Shown piece by piece: positions 29,623-40,264 of a stretch of 64,000 bases of DNA (positions are counted from its first letter, which is position 1; each line of letters starts with the position of its first letter). The position numbers and the translations under genes were made by a program. The stretch is from Odontocerum albicorne. Taxonomy: Eukaryota; Arthropoda; Insecta; Trichoptera; Odontoceridae. The stretch lies in NCBI GenBank assembly GCA_949825065.1, contig OX463859.1:12972452-13036451 (forward strand), written 5' to 3'. The notes below the pieces were generated by a model that was not told the DNA's origin, did no database searches, and saw nothing but the letters and a program-made list of their open reading frames with translations.

Positions 29623-29879
29623 CAGTACCCGGCGGTAAGTAATACACATCGGGCTTAAGAAAGAGACTGTCGGCCATAATCGGCTAACTTCGGCATTGTA
29701 GTGCGTCGTCTCTGACATTCATATACTTTGAAGTGGACAAGACTACACCCTAGAACGCTTGACAACGGCTGACAAATCGCGATGGAACACGTGTATGAAT
29801 GACAGAGACGATGCTCTATAAAGCCGAAGCTACAGTCTCTTTCTTAAGCCCGAAGTGTATTACTTACCGCCGGGTACTG
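29623..29879. mobile_element. Hairpin MITE, Tc1/pogo-type ends, TA sites
   Basis: A 257-bp element flanked by TA (29621-29622 and 29880-29881). Both ends read CAGTACCCGGCGGTAAGT going inward; the arms pair for about 105 bases (29623-29730 with 29777-29879, e.g. cttaagaaagagactgt and its complement, and cgtctctgacattcat with its complement), leaving a loop of about 46 bases. TA target and CAG..CTG ends point to the Tc1/mariner/pogo superfamily. No coding capacity. Confidence 0.85.
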
Positions 29880-30014
29880 TAAGAAGTAGTTCGCACATAA
29901 ATCATCATTAAGCCTTATTTATGGACAAAGGATCTGAAAAAAACTTGCGAAGATGTGTGGTAATCTATTCGAACTATCCAGAAATATGTGCATAAATATG
30001 AGGAAAAAAACAGA

Positions 30015-30118
30015 CTCGAGTCCTTTTTTTTAAATCTGTACTTCAAAGGGAATCGATCCAACAACCTCCGAAACGAGAGACATGCATCTTATGAACTAGG
30101 TCACGGAGGTCGTCACCT
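30015..30118 (-). mobile_element. SINE-A head
   Basis: Minus-strand B box (aagggaatcgatccaac), linker with T run, and A box region (aactaggtcacggaggtc). Body and tail are missing. Confidence 0.65.
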
Positions 30119-30515
30119 TAAAGTGGGCATCCGTCTAATAAGTTTGGGGAGCCCTGAGCTGAAGTAAAAATACTTTGGCTAACCTTTGTTAACCCAAGAG
30201 GGTACACAATATACGTTTTGTACGTGATTGGACTGTATGAGTAGTTTGTACTCAAACGGGAGTACGATTTTGCACATCTGTTACTCATTTTTGCATTCAC
30301 ATTAAGAAGTGGACATGTTTCGAGCATCATCACTTTTGAATTATTTATTAAATGGCACTGCTTACTCGTAATAGTATACGAGTCTCCATGATACTCAGAA
30401 ACATCTAAAATTATTCACGTCATATTGAATTATTGTTTGTAGTATTGTTACTTTGATTTGGTTTTTTATTCTTGAAAAGTTTTAGGGACTTGCGTTTCGC
30501 ATAGAAGGATGAGGT
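30119..30515. other. No gene; inverted octamer pair
   Basis: No gene. TACTCGTA at 30363-30370 is followed by TATACGAGT at 30375-30383, a small inverted repeat. Confidence 0.4.
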
Positions 30516-30881
30516 TGTTTCAATAAAAGTCGTCGAGATCGAGATAAGCAAAGAGAGAAAGTTTATTGAAAGCGTTTGTATTTATAATGTATAGAACGGC
30601 GCAGAACATGTCGCCGTCTCGCTTCGTCGGACACATGGTTATTGTCACGCGTTCCATATACATTTCATACTACGGTCTGTAGGAGAGGCAAGATATATGT
30701 CGGCGTCTCGCTCTCGCTGTTCGCTACTAGTGAGTTCAATGACCGCGCGGCGACCTTCGCCCAGTGCTGTCTCGCATTCCTTACAGTACGAGTTCAATGA
30801 CCGAGCGGCCAAAGATCGCCTCAGTGGGTTCAGTGACCGCACGCACGGTCGCTACGCCGTTAATAGAAGAATTCTTTAACA
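30516..30881 (-). mobile_element. Putative solo LTR
   Basis: A 366-bp, unusually GC/CpG-rich block bounded by TGTT...AACA. On the minus strand it holds three imperfect repeats containing TGA(A/C)C upstream (around 30730, 30790 and 30825, seen as gttcaatgaccg on plus), then TATAAATA (about 30590) and CAATAAA (about 30565) near the 3' end. That is the layout of an LTR: U3 repeats, TATA box, polyadenylation signal. I see no target duplication (gaggt versus ttgct) and no internal retroelement genes, so the call is tentative. It could also be a promoter. Confidence 0.4.
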
Positions 30882-31215
30882 TTGCTGGGCCTCGTAGTCG
30901 AGGATCCCCTTGCCATTTCAACGTTAATTTAGTTGAAAAGCAAAACTGTGCCGTGGGGTTACTTGTATTTTTCCCGTTTTTTCCTCTATTAAGCGAGTAC
31001 GCCGTTGCACACTAGCAAACTCAACGGCCACACCGCCATACTGGATCCGATGCCACATCTGAAGTGAGACGATCGGAGCACACCGGCATGTTTTTTCTTC
31101 CTTTTTTGAAAAATACCTATGACCGAAGTCTTGGGTATCTTCATATTTTCAAATACTAAGTGGAAAAAATGCTTGTTTCATTCGAGGGGAGGAGAAAAGC
31201 GTGGAGTTTTGGAAA
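30882..31215 (-). mobile_element. SINE-C body
   Basis: ccccttgccatttcaacg, tagttgaaaagcaaaac, ctggatccgatgccac, gtgagacgatcggagcac, ccggcatg and cattcgagggga, in the same order as at 36328-36771. Head missing. Confidence 0.65.
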
Positions 31216-31821
31216 ACTGCTGAAATAGTTTAAAGAACGAATTTTTGTTTTTAAGTTTTGGTAGCCCGGAAAATCTGGTTTGCTAAACAACTCTATCAAA
31301 AGTTGAAGAAACTGACGTCGTGATTCACTTTCATCATGAAAAAGAATAGTTTCTTGATTAATTTATTTATTTCAATGGTCAAATGACCTTTTTGATACAA
31401 ATATTAATTAACAACAACCTATGGAATTTCACATTGACATTTAAGCAGTATTATAAAACAGAAAATCAAACAGTACAAGTCGAACAGCACAACCAAGCAA
31501 ATCTATACAATTCAATCAATTATTTCGGCAAAAGAACAATATCTTACTTTTTTCTTATACTATAAGTAGTCAAAGTTATATGAAAATATTGTATATACTA
31601 TAACTACAATATATTGACAACCCAATCTGTGCAGTCTTGTTTTGCAAGAGTTGTACAAATAGTTAATTGCAACCACTTTACTAAGGAACAAAACATTTTG
31701 CCGAGTGGGCCTACAAGGTACGTGTAACATGACAAGCTAACCTAATTCCGGACTATTGAAATACGAGCTGACAATCTTAAATAATGTAGATAATGTAAGC
31801 GATCGAACAACTATCTGACAA
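31216..31821. other. No recognisable feature
   Basis: AT-rich; a 60-codon frame at 31383-31565 has no recognisable content. Confidence 0.4.
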
Positions 31822-32045
31822 CGTTGTAAGCATTATCACTTTCAACAACATGTCATAGTCCAACTCAGTTATTAGGATCTGCAGTTTGAAGTTTACATAG
31901 TGTGAAAATAAAAAATGGTAGCAATATTTGAACGTTATAAGCATCATTACTTTCAACAACATATCATAGTCCATCTCAGTTATTGGGATCGGCAGTTTGA
32001 AGTTTATATAGTGTGAAAATAAAAAAAAGGTAACAATATTTTAAT
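31822..32045. repeat. 112-bp direct duplication (2 copies)
   Basis: Copies begin gttgtaagcattatcac / gttataagcatcattac and share actttcaacaacat, tcatagtcca, tgcagtttgaagttta and gtgtgaaaataaaaaa. Several substitutions separate them. Confidence 0.8.
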
Positions 32046-32445
32046 GTTTCGTCAGGAGATCTCTCGACTGTAATATTGAAAGCGAAATAATAAGAATTCA
32101 GCATTTATCAAGCTACAATTATGGATTTCAACTCTGTTCTCGTCCAAGTTGCCAAGTCTTCTCTCAGAATGTTGATGAATGTCGTGTAATCACTGTACTT
32201 CTTCAGCACGATGTTCGGTGTCTTTCTCTTCCCTATTTTGCTGTTGCACTTGTCGAAAATTTCGCATTTGCTGAGCATGTGCAATAAAACCAATGTTTTT
32301 TTATACTTCCTGTATAAAAATGCTATAAAAAATAACATTGTCCATTATTCAAAACTCATTTAAAACTCTTGTCCATCAAGTGCGTAATCAAGCGATTCAG
32401 TCTCTTGTTCTAATTAAACAACAATATAGCTGGAGAAATGGGGTC
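32046..32445. other. No recognisable feature
   Basis: No gene found before the gap. Confidence 0.4.
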
Positions 32446-32645
32446 NNNNNNNNNNNNNNNNNNNNNNNNNNNNNNNNNNNNNNNNNNNNNNNNNNNNNNN
32501 NNNNNNNNNNNNNNNNNNNNNNNNNNNNNNNNNNNNNNNNNNNNNNNNNNNNNNNNNNNNNNNNNNNNNNNNNNNNNNNNNNNNNNNNNNNNNNNNNNNN
32601 NNNNNNNNNNNNNNNNNNNNNNNNNNNNNNNNNNNNNNNNNNNNN
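32446..32645. other. Assembly gap, 200 N
   Basis: Exactly 200 undetermined bases, a conventional fixed-size gap. Frames that cross it are meaningless. Confidence 0.99.
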
Positions 32646-32664
32646 AAGTAAATATGGTACACGA

Positions 32665-32890
32665 TTTGAATGATCTTAATCAGTATTTATTAATGTGTAT
32701 TTAAGATTAAAACTTCAAATTAAAGAAGACAGACGTAGATTTTTTTATAATTATAAATGTGCAAACTGATGGCTTTCTGGTCATGGAATCGCTAACACCA
32801 CAATAATTTGATTTGGTATTTGGGCACATCCTCTTTCTATTGCTGTTCTAAATTTATTAACTGCTGTAGGTTTTGTGCCATAATCTTGTG
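32665..32890 (-). pseudogene. Mariner-like transposase C-terminal relic
   Basis: Similar in wording to 52645-52930: cagtatttattaa, gatttaaact-like words, aaaattaattt/caaataccaaat, ggcacatc-type, attgctgttc. The minus-strand reading includes AVNKFRTAIERGCAQ, comparable with a WxKIxxxI..CxxN-type end of mariner transposases. Heavily decayed. Confidence 0.45.
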
Positions 32891-33199
32891 TAAAGCAAAT
32901 AAAATAGAAGTTCTTCCCCTTTTTGGAGGTTGTCAATCAACACGGTTACCTTGACCTTTGAGATATCAGCTCTGAACAACTATATGGTACCACAATTAAA
33001 CTATTTAACCAGGAGAAGCGTCTTCTTCTCACGCTTCTTCTGCCTTGAATTATCCATTTGTAATATCAGTTGAAGGATGTTATATTTTTCTCCCCGATTT
33101 TTATGACCATAAATTCTAACTTTCTCCTTGTAATGATGGATAGTACTTCTCTATCGTTATTAATTCATTTAAGAGTGTCATTACTATTGTATTTAAAAA
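32891..33199. other. No recognisable feature
   Basis: No signal recognised. Confidence 0.4.
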
Positions 33200-33285
33200 A
33201 ACACCCTATTAAAAAAAAACTTATGGAAATCGAGCCCATTACCGAAACAAAAGCGTCTCATGAATTAAGCCACGGAGGTCGTCGA
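33200..33285 (-). mobile_element. SINE-A/B head fragment
   Basis: Minus-strand B box (atggaaatcgagcccat) and A box (aattaagccacggaggtc). Confidence 0.55.
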
Positions 33286-34390
33286 TTCATATTTTTAATG
33301 AAACAAAAAAAAAACATTAATGGTGTTTCATCCACAGATTTGGAAACAATAGTTATCCAAATTTGTGATATTGTTTGGGGGTTTTAAATTTTTTCCTTGG
33401 CACATAAAAATACGTATATTTTTCAAAACATATCCAATGAATGACTGTCAAAACATCAAATAAAAGGACATTTCTTTAATTTGTATTGGCGTTATTTATT
33501 GTCTATTTATACGCTTTTCGTTATTGAAAACGTGATGAATGATTGCATTGCAAAAATAATTTGCACACCTGTTTCTCTAATAATATAACCTTTATACTTG
33601 TTTGTAAAAAATCAAATCCAAATATAATCAACAGAATGATAATAAATTTTGTTTATTTTTAACATTTGTATTGACAGAAAAATGCGGTATTATTTCCTGT
33701 ATCAAGAACTCGATTAATAAATTTAATTAAACAATTAATATTCTCCATTTAATCTTGTGTTACATGTATATTATTACTATTTATTTATTTTATGTTGTTT
33801 TTTTTTTAATTTACACATACAAGGGTGTGGGCTGGAAAACATCTAATGTATCGCGCTTGGGATCGCCGTAACTATTTGTGGGGGTGTATCTCGACTGGAG
33901 AGGTGTTATGTTATGAGTCCCGACAGTTTGTTAGCTTCTCTCTTAAATGTATTTTCTTCGTCAATATCTTGAAATATATATATACAATTTCAGGATATAT
34001 GTATATATCATATGTCCATACTATGTTACTGACATACATCTATATTTATTTATTATGTTTTGACGCCAGGTAAACTTTTCTTTTGAATTCTGAATCTCAC
34101 AACAAACCTAATAAAAAAATTATGAACTTTATGGGTTGATGTAAAATTATTTATTAATTCGATATTACGTCTCCAGCGATTTTTGAAAGGTTTATAACTT
34201 CGAAATACTTTGTAATAGGTGCCTCAGGTTTTATCTATTATGGCTTGCTACTTCCTGAGAAGTAACAGACTGCACTAAAGAAAAATTTTCATACATACAC
34301 TTCATATATTTACAGACTTAAAATTTTACGTTTAAAATTATATAACATGCGCTTTTCCTCAAATATAATTCATTTTTAATTTGGTATTTG
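33286..34390. other. No recognisable feature
   Basis: AT-rich. A more mixed stretch at 33825-33930 (frame with WAGKHLMYRAWDRRN) has no recognised domain. Confidence 0.35.
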
Positions 34391-34414
34391 TATTAGGTGT
34401 TAACATAAGTTGTG

Positions 34415-34774
34415 TCAGCTTTTTTCCAATTTAAAAATGAACACCAAAAGTAAAACAAAATAGTAAATGTTAAATGAAATTTCGCGTCTATTTCTCATCT
34501 TCAACGTGATGAAAAATGTTTGAAGGGGATCTTCATGAATAATATGGTTTAAGCGGTCCTCATCGAAGTTGACTGGACGTCCGGAACGCTCCATGTCTTT
34601 CAGGTCGAAATTACTGTCTTCGAAACGCAAAAAGCATCGACGAGCTGTCCTTTTATTCATAGCATCTTCACCGTACACTTCGCAAATATCGCGAGCAGCT
34701 TTGGCAGCTTTCCCTCGATTGAACGCGAACAGAAGGTGTCGAAAATGCTCACTTTCGTCTACTTGACACTCCAT
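34415..34774 (-). pseudogene. Mariner transposase N-terminal HTH fragment
   Basis: Minus-strand ATG at 34774. Residues 1-82 form the bipartite helix-turn-helix that binds mariner TIRs: FRHLLFAFNRGKAAKAARD (first helix-turn-helix, with the family's KxAxxAxxI pattern), RTARRCFLRFEDSNFDL and the linker SGRPVNFDEDRLN. After about residue 85 (HEDPLQT) the frame leaves the family and is simply the translation of the left TIR. The catalytic aspartates are absent. Confidence 0.85.
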
Positions 34775-34932
34775 TTTGAAGGTTTGTAATCAATTTAAAT
34801 AATATATGTAACGTAAAAGCAAACACAATATCTAGTAGAACAGAAAATTTTCTTCCGAATGACGTATAACATTTACCATTTTGTTTTACTTTTAGTGTTC
34901 ATTTTTAAATTGGAAAAAAAACGGACACAACT

Positions 34933-34940
34933 TACTCGTA
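34933..34940. repeat. TACTCGTA insertion in mariner TIR
   Basis: Compared with the left arm (AACATAAGTTG), the right arm reads AACATACGAGTAAGTTG, so six bases are extra and the TA is duplicated. Other non-satellite octamers start at 6488, 9945, 10014, 11763, 13343, 13875, 16795, 25419, 30363, 39067, 40577, 42031, 42804, 44083 and 48183. Confidence 0.8.
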
Positions 34941-34955
34941 TGTTAAGACCCAATA

Positions 34956-35439
34956 GATATAAGAATAATTTGGAGGTCATTATGTGATATTGAAATGGAG
35001 GGAATGACGAATGAAAACAATGAACCGTATCCCAGCCTTTAAACAAAGGAGTCTCTAGGGATAGTGATGAACCATATTTAAACCATCCTGGTATTTCGTT
35101 AGTCGGTATGTTTTATTAGCCTTTTTTTTATTACACGTGACAAGAAATAAACATAATTTGTGAAAAAACAACAAGTAATTTAATGTGGACATACAGTTTT
35201 AATGGATCTGGGATATTGTTAACCTTTAAAAAGTTTGATAAATTCTTTCATGGCATCTCTTCTAGCTTGGACAATTTCACATCATTATGTATCCCATTAA
35301 GGAGTGTATGGTATGGTAAAAAGAAGTTATTTTTCGCGTAAAATCAACTAAATTCTAAATCAATCCTTCACACATACATAACACCTAAAGCCAAATGTGT
35401 TTATATTACGTATCAAAATTTCAACAACAGATTTTTAGT
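34956..35439. other. No recognisable feature
   Basis: No signal recognised. Confidence 0.4.
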
Positions 35440-35680
35440 GATTCGTCTTTCCTTGGTAAGTTTCCTTACTAAATATGTGTTTTATAAATGTATGCAGATG
35501 CTGGAAAGTTCCTAATCTAATAACTAGCACTTTGCTAAGTTTACACTCAATCTGTTTTTTTGTTGTTGTTATATTTGAAATCTGTTCATAATAGTGGATT
35601 CGAATCCTCAGTTAGAGTACCCTTGAGGAGTGTCTTCTCTCTAAACGAATCCTTAGTTTGAGTACCGCTCTTTTTTTACA
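35440..35680 (+). repeat. Repeat family E copy
   Basis: Parallel to 8160-8400: actaaatatgtg, atgtatgcagatgc, ttacactcaatc, atagtggattcgaatc, gttagagtacccttga. Confidence 0.55.
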
Positions 35681-35834
35681 TTGTTCTTTACTGTTCATGC
35701 AGTGAACTCTGGAACCAGTTACCAACTAATATAAGACTCTCTCCATCATTGGCATGTTTTAAAAAGCGACTAAGAAACTCTTAATTTCAAGTCAGTAAAA
35801 TAACGTGTTTCATTCCTGATTTTTCTTTTCCTTT

Positions 35835-36105
35835 CCTCTCCACCATCCCTTTCTTTCCTTATGATTGATGATATCTCACTTTATATGAAAAAGAATGTTC
35901 GGGTGATTGTCCGTCTTTGTGGGGTTCGTGGGTATATGCTCACGTATGTGTTGATGGATTCCGTGGAGATGGATAGTCATTTGAATGATTTATGCGACCA
36001 CATAACTTGCTTCTTTTACTTTTGTCTGGTTGGTTGGAAGAGATTGCCGCCTGGCAATGAGCCCGCCAGATTGTATTTGCAATAAAAGTGTTAAATAAAT
36101 AAATA
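35835..36105 (+). repeat. Repeat family F copy
   Basis: ctctccaccatccc, atgattgatgata, tggatagtcatttgaatg, then the tail tggttggttggaagagatt, gccgcctggcaat, cccgccagatt and a final TAAATAAATA run. This is the most complete F tail. Confidence 0.65.
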
Positions 36106-36327
36106 CGGAGGACATTAAAAGGAAAACGTTTTGCCACATTTTTCATTTCGATTTTTCTTTCCTCTCCGTCATTCCGTCCTTTTTGCTTTTGATTGATGAT
36201 ATCCCACTTTTATTTTTATGATGTATATTTTTCATGAATTTTGTACAGGTGAATAATGATTTCAATATTTTAAGTGAATTTTTTTATTAACTTTAGTCTG
36301 GTTGGTTGGCAACATACCAGCCAGATT

Positions 36328-36771
36328 CGTTATGACAGTTGCCGAGTCTCATAGGCGAGAATCCCAGCGCCATTCCAATGTCAATTCAATTGGAAAGCGA
36401 AGCTGTGCCGTGGAGTTTGTTTTTTTAAGAAAGTGAGCCGTTACACACCAGCAAACCCATCGCTGTACTGGATTCGATGGCACACTTGAAGTGAGACGAT
36501 CAGAACACACTGGCATGTTTTTTTCAATTTTTTATTAAATAATAGATATGACCGGAATTATAGGTATCCTTATACCCCGAATACTTTTTATTAAATAATA
36601 GATATGACCGGAATTATAGGTATCCTTATACCCCGAATACTAGACAGGAAAAATACTAGTCATCCATTGCATATATGTGTCATTCGAGGGGAGTAGTACA
36701 GCGAGGGCTTCGAACAGGGAATCTTCCGCTTGGAAGTCCATTGTGTTACCGCGCGGCCATGCACCTCATGG
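36328..36771 (-). mobile_element. SINE-C, complete, with target duplication
   Basis: Flanked by CCAGCCAGATT at 36317-36327 and 36772-36782, a perfect 11-bp target duplication. On the minus strand the head is at the right: A-box-like TGGCCGCGCGGTAACAC and B box GTTCGAAGCC, tRNA-like. The body contains the shared words seen at 7765, 30882 and 63790. An internal 56-bp segment (aatagatatgaccgg to ccccgaatac) is duplicated at about 36541 and 36597. Confidence 0.8.
36541..36652. repeat. 56-bp direct duplication in SINE-C
   Basis: Two identical 56-bp copies, the first at 36541-36596. Other SINE-C copies have one copy only. Confidence 0.8.
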
Positions 36772-36812
36772 CCAGCCAGATTACTATAAAAGTGTTAACT
36801 AAATAAATAAAG

Positions 36813-37379
36813 TATTGCGCTTTCTCATTTCTGCTTACCCCGACATGGAAACGGCGTAACGGTTTCTATTTACTATATTATGCTTATTTCAAATATTATA
36901 TTTCGAGTTACAAAGAAGTCATTGCACTTGGAGTTATTTTATTTGTTCATTACTGGCGAACCAGTCAATATGCAAGTGTTGCGTGGCTGACTAGTGGTGA
37001 ATATCTTATTCGGAGTCTCGGTCCAATGGTAGGACGCCATACTCCTTCATCGGATAATTTTCTGACTGTTATGTAATTTAGATTGAGATTCTTGGTTGTT
37101 TTGAGGAAACGGGAAAGGACAAGTTTATGAGAAATGTATTTTAATGAATGATGATGAGAAATAATGAAAACGTTAAATACTTATAAAAACGTGATGATGT
37201 ATAAATAATGTTATATACAAATATACATAGATTTGTGGATTTGCGTTGTCACACACGGTAATATATTGAATGGGTGTGAGTGAAAAATAATGAAGACGAG
37301 ATGATGGTGAATAAAATAAAATATGAAATGTTGTATATATAGGTAAGTGGGGAGACGTGTGTGACTTTTTATAAAAATA
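36813..37379. other. No gene; tRNA-like word
   Basis: AT-rich. Around 37015 the words gtctcggtccaatgg and taggacgcc look like an A-box region, but no B box follows. Confidence 0.35.
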
Positions 37380-37691
37380 TTAATACATATATATGTTAGT
37401 TATGGGAAATACACGGTTGTCTATGGAGGAAGACTGTCTGCCGCTGGTGGTGGCGGTGTCGGGGTGGATTACAGGGGACTGTTCAGAGTGACGATCGGAG
37501 GGTCGTTTACGGTTAATCGGGGGGCCTTTTTTCAAAATTGATTTCGGACGTGGGTGCCTATATTTGGTGTTCGCGTTGTAGTTTCCTAGGGTTTTTATGA
37601 CGGGGTTGGGATGTCTGGATAGAGAACTGTCATACCTTTCGGCCAGAGTGCGCGTGGCTGACCCGATGGAAGGCTTTTTATACTGTTGCAT
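37380..37691 (-). CDS. Candidate host exon, basic Ser/Pro-rich protein
   Basis: A 103-codon minus-strand ORF with an ATG at 37691 and an in-frame TAA five codons upstream. The stretch is clearly richer in G+C than its surroundings and contains no repeat found elsewhere here. The product is basic and rich in Ser, Pro, Arg and Lys, with TRTLAERYDSSLSRHPNP, RPKSILKKGPPINRKRPSD and STTSGR-like low-complexity segments. The last dozen codons (FPITNIYMY) look like intronic or untranslated AT-rich sequence, so the true exon may end earlier. I recognise no domain. It could be one exon of a host gene or an unrecognised element gene. Confidence 0.35.
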   Translation of the reverse strand: MQQYKKPSIGSATRTLAERYDSSLSRHPNPVIKTLGNYNANTKYRHPRPKSILKKGPPINRKRPSDRHSEQSPVIHPDTATTSGRQSSSIDNRVFPITNIYMY

Positions 37692-39604
37692 ATCTTGGGA
37701 AGATTATTTAAAGTTTTTTTTTTCGTTTTGTTTCAGGTGAATGACTTCACCGTTATTTAATTTTTTATATATTTGGTTGAAATTTACTCACAGATTATTC
37801 AAAGTCTTAAGTGAGTGCTTCATTGTTTCTCGGTTTTATAACCGCAATTCAGTGTAAATAAATTCAAGATTTCACCGGGTATATAACAAAAAGACTTTCA
37901 TGCAACAGTTTGATTAATATTTAACGTTTGTATTTTTTTCCGTTTAATTTCAATATTAAAAATGCTCCATTATTAAATATGTCCTGAAATATTTCATTCA
38001 AGCATATAACAGTTGTTCCCTTGTTATCATCGGTTTCACTTTACGCAGTTTCAGTTACTGGTGGTTGACAAGGACTTGAAATCGTTTAATGAAAAATTCT
38101 AACTTATAAAAATCGCTTATAGAAATCGTTTATAAAAACACTTGTCTCTCTCTCTCTCTCTTATTTATTACTCCAGAAGTGACTAGTTACTAAACTAACC
38201 ATACAAATTGAATTATTTAAGACAAAATTGGAACCAACCTTTGGAAAGAGTGAAATAATCCCGAATATCGTATCCTGAATAAATCTGACTAAGTTTTTTT
38301 CCTCAAATCGTATCTGAAACTCGGCATCTTAATTCAAGAACTATCGATTACTTCTTCCTTCAAAATTTGCTTGATCCCCCCACATTTGGACTTTGGCTCT
38401 GGGTGGTCCCAAACTTGTAAAATCAAAACCGCGCTTTGATATTATTTGTACAAGAGGAATTTAAAAAAAATGCATCGAAAATAAAAATAAATAATCACTT
38501 AAAATATTAATCTAATTAATTATTTTCATATCATTAAACCTAAGAGGCATTTCTTATCTTACAATTTTACCCAATTTACAACTTATGACATTTTTTCCCT
38601 TTACATTAACCGATCATAAATTTTGCAATACATAAAATAAAGTAAACATCAAAAAGGGTAGTTTAAATAATATACATTTTAAACATCTTAGTAGGTATCA
38701 GATACATTTTCTACTTAGAATTTTATTTCATCACCTATAAAATCAACTCTCCTGCTTCGTCGAGACAATACGTAATGCTCTGTGTCGTCACTTCTTGTAT
38801 TATGAAAGAAATATCAACAGCTTGTGTCAATAGAGTCGAATATACCATACACATTTGAAACGTTTTAATGGAATTGAGAGTGAAAGTATGAAAACGTTTT
38901 CAAAGTAACTTAGGCTTTAATTTTTGACGAGCAGTTAGTTTTCTTTTTCAAGAATGTCGTTTTGTTGAGGCACCTCATTTTGTAGGATCGCTTTAATATT
39001 TAGTTTTCATCCGACTTTCGTGGAGTGTGTTCGCGCCGTTGAGTACTTACACACAGAACCCGAAAATACGAGTAATCGACGGGAGCTAATCGCGTTCGAT
39101 TTTTAAAATAAAAATTTTATTGTCTTTGAAAATGTTTTGAAAAAAACTTACTGTCACTTTGAAAAGTTTTCAGTGTTCAATAATTTTTGTGGACTTGAAG
39201 TAAGATTATTTAAGTGTATGTATTTATTTGAAATAATATAAAATATTTTAATTTACTATAAAAATATATATTGTGACATGTGTTCCTTACAATAATTATT
39301 GTGGTATAAAATAATATTACATTTTAATGGAAAACTTTGCAACGGTAACCTTTACATTTCTATGTGTCATATACGAGTCTATCGATATATTGGAATGAGC
39401 CATTTTTCTATATTACACAATTTCGCCAAAAACTTATATTTTTTTCATTTATCATATTCACTTTCTTTTATACGTTTCACTTCTATACGTTTTGAACGAG
39501 ATGACTTTATTTTTATTTATTATTTTATATTTTGTTTAGATTTTACAAAAAAAAAAGTGATCGAAATTTATTGAGTATGTTCTATTGCGAATTATATTAC
39601 TTAA
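37692..39604. other. No recognisable gene
   Basis: Long AT-rich stretch with a (TC)n run at about 38143-38161 and TACGAGTA at 39067-39074. Bases 38990-39100 are somewhat CpG-richer. No repeat family or domain was identified; it could be intronic to a gene containing 37380-37691. Confidence 0.35.
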
Positions 39605-40130
39605 ACTGTTGGTTTGGGCATGTGCAACGAATGAACGAAGAAAGACAAACAAGATAGATTTAAATTGCAAATGTGAGAGAAATGTGTGTTAGAAAAATAC
39701 TGAAATAAGTCGAATAAATGCTGTAGATATATGCGTGCATTGAGAAGAATACATGAAGTGACAATGTATGACAGAATACGGATTCAAGTGATAAGAGATG
39801 ACTGTGAATTTAAGGCTGATGTGGTAAGTAAGATGAAGATGAGTACGTTGAGATGATTTGGGCATATAGAACAGATAAATGAAGAAAGACTAACAAGACA
39901 GATTTAAAGTGTAAATGTGACTGAAAGGCTTGTTAGAAGAAGACCAAGGAAACTATGGTTGGATCAAGTGAATGATATTCTTAAAGAAGAAAACGTAGAA
40001 ACCAGAGAAGTAAAAGTAAGAGGCTAAGCATGTGTGTCAAGATAGGAATGTCTCCCGCTCTGTCCTCTCTGTCTACCCTGATAGGGAGATGGCGTGATGA
40101 TATGTATGTATGTGTGTAAACTATTTCAAA
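39605..40130 (+). pseudogene. LINE-G 3' part
   Basis: Readable pieces: MRALRRIHEVTMYDRIR, RWFGHIEQINEERLTRQI-like wording with one stop, RLVRRRPRKLWLDQVNDIL, and the LINE-G end (ctgtcctctctgtctacc, gatagggagatggcgtg, atgtatgtatgtgtg). This is the FGHxxRM...GRPRKxWxDxV C-terminal region of LINE RT polyproteins. A partial duplicate of the start lies at 39605-39680. Confidence 0.7.
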
Positions 40131-40264
40131 AGTAAAATTAACGCTTTTAATTTAAAATTAACTGGAAAATTTAATGTAATTACTTCTTTAGAATAATTAT
40201 ATAAATATGTACTTTTGATATCAATACATATGAATTATATATATTTTTTAATGCTAAAATAATT

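Larger units (their letters stand above)
34393..34953 (-). mobile_element. Internally deleted mariner with ~80-bp TIRs
   Basis: A 561-bp element between TA dinucleotides (34391-34392 and 34954-34955). The left end reads TTAGGTGTTAACATAAG and the right end, inward, TTGGGTCTTAACATA then a 6-bp insertion and AGTTGTGTC; the arms continue with tttccaatttaaaaatg, gtaaaacaaaat and gtaaatgtta for about 80 bases. It encodes only the N-terminal part of a mariner transposase, so the catalytic core has been deleted. Confidence 0.85.
36150..36812 (+). repeat. Repeat family F copy split by SINE-C
   Basis: Left part to 36327 (ttgattgatgatatccc, gaattttgtacaggtg, gtctggttggttggc, ccagccagatt). Right part from 36772 resumes with ccagccagatt and the tail ataaaagtgttaac plus TAAATAAATAAA. 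Confidence 0.7.

Noticed and set aside
32338..32704. Frames of up to 111 codons around 32.4-32.7 kb
   Set aside because: They consist mostly of the 200-N assembly gap.
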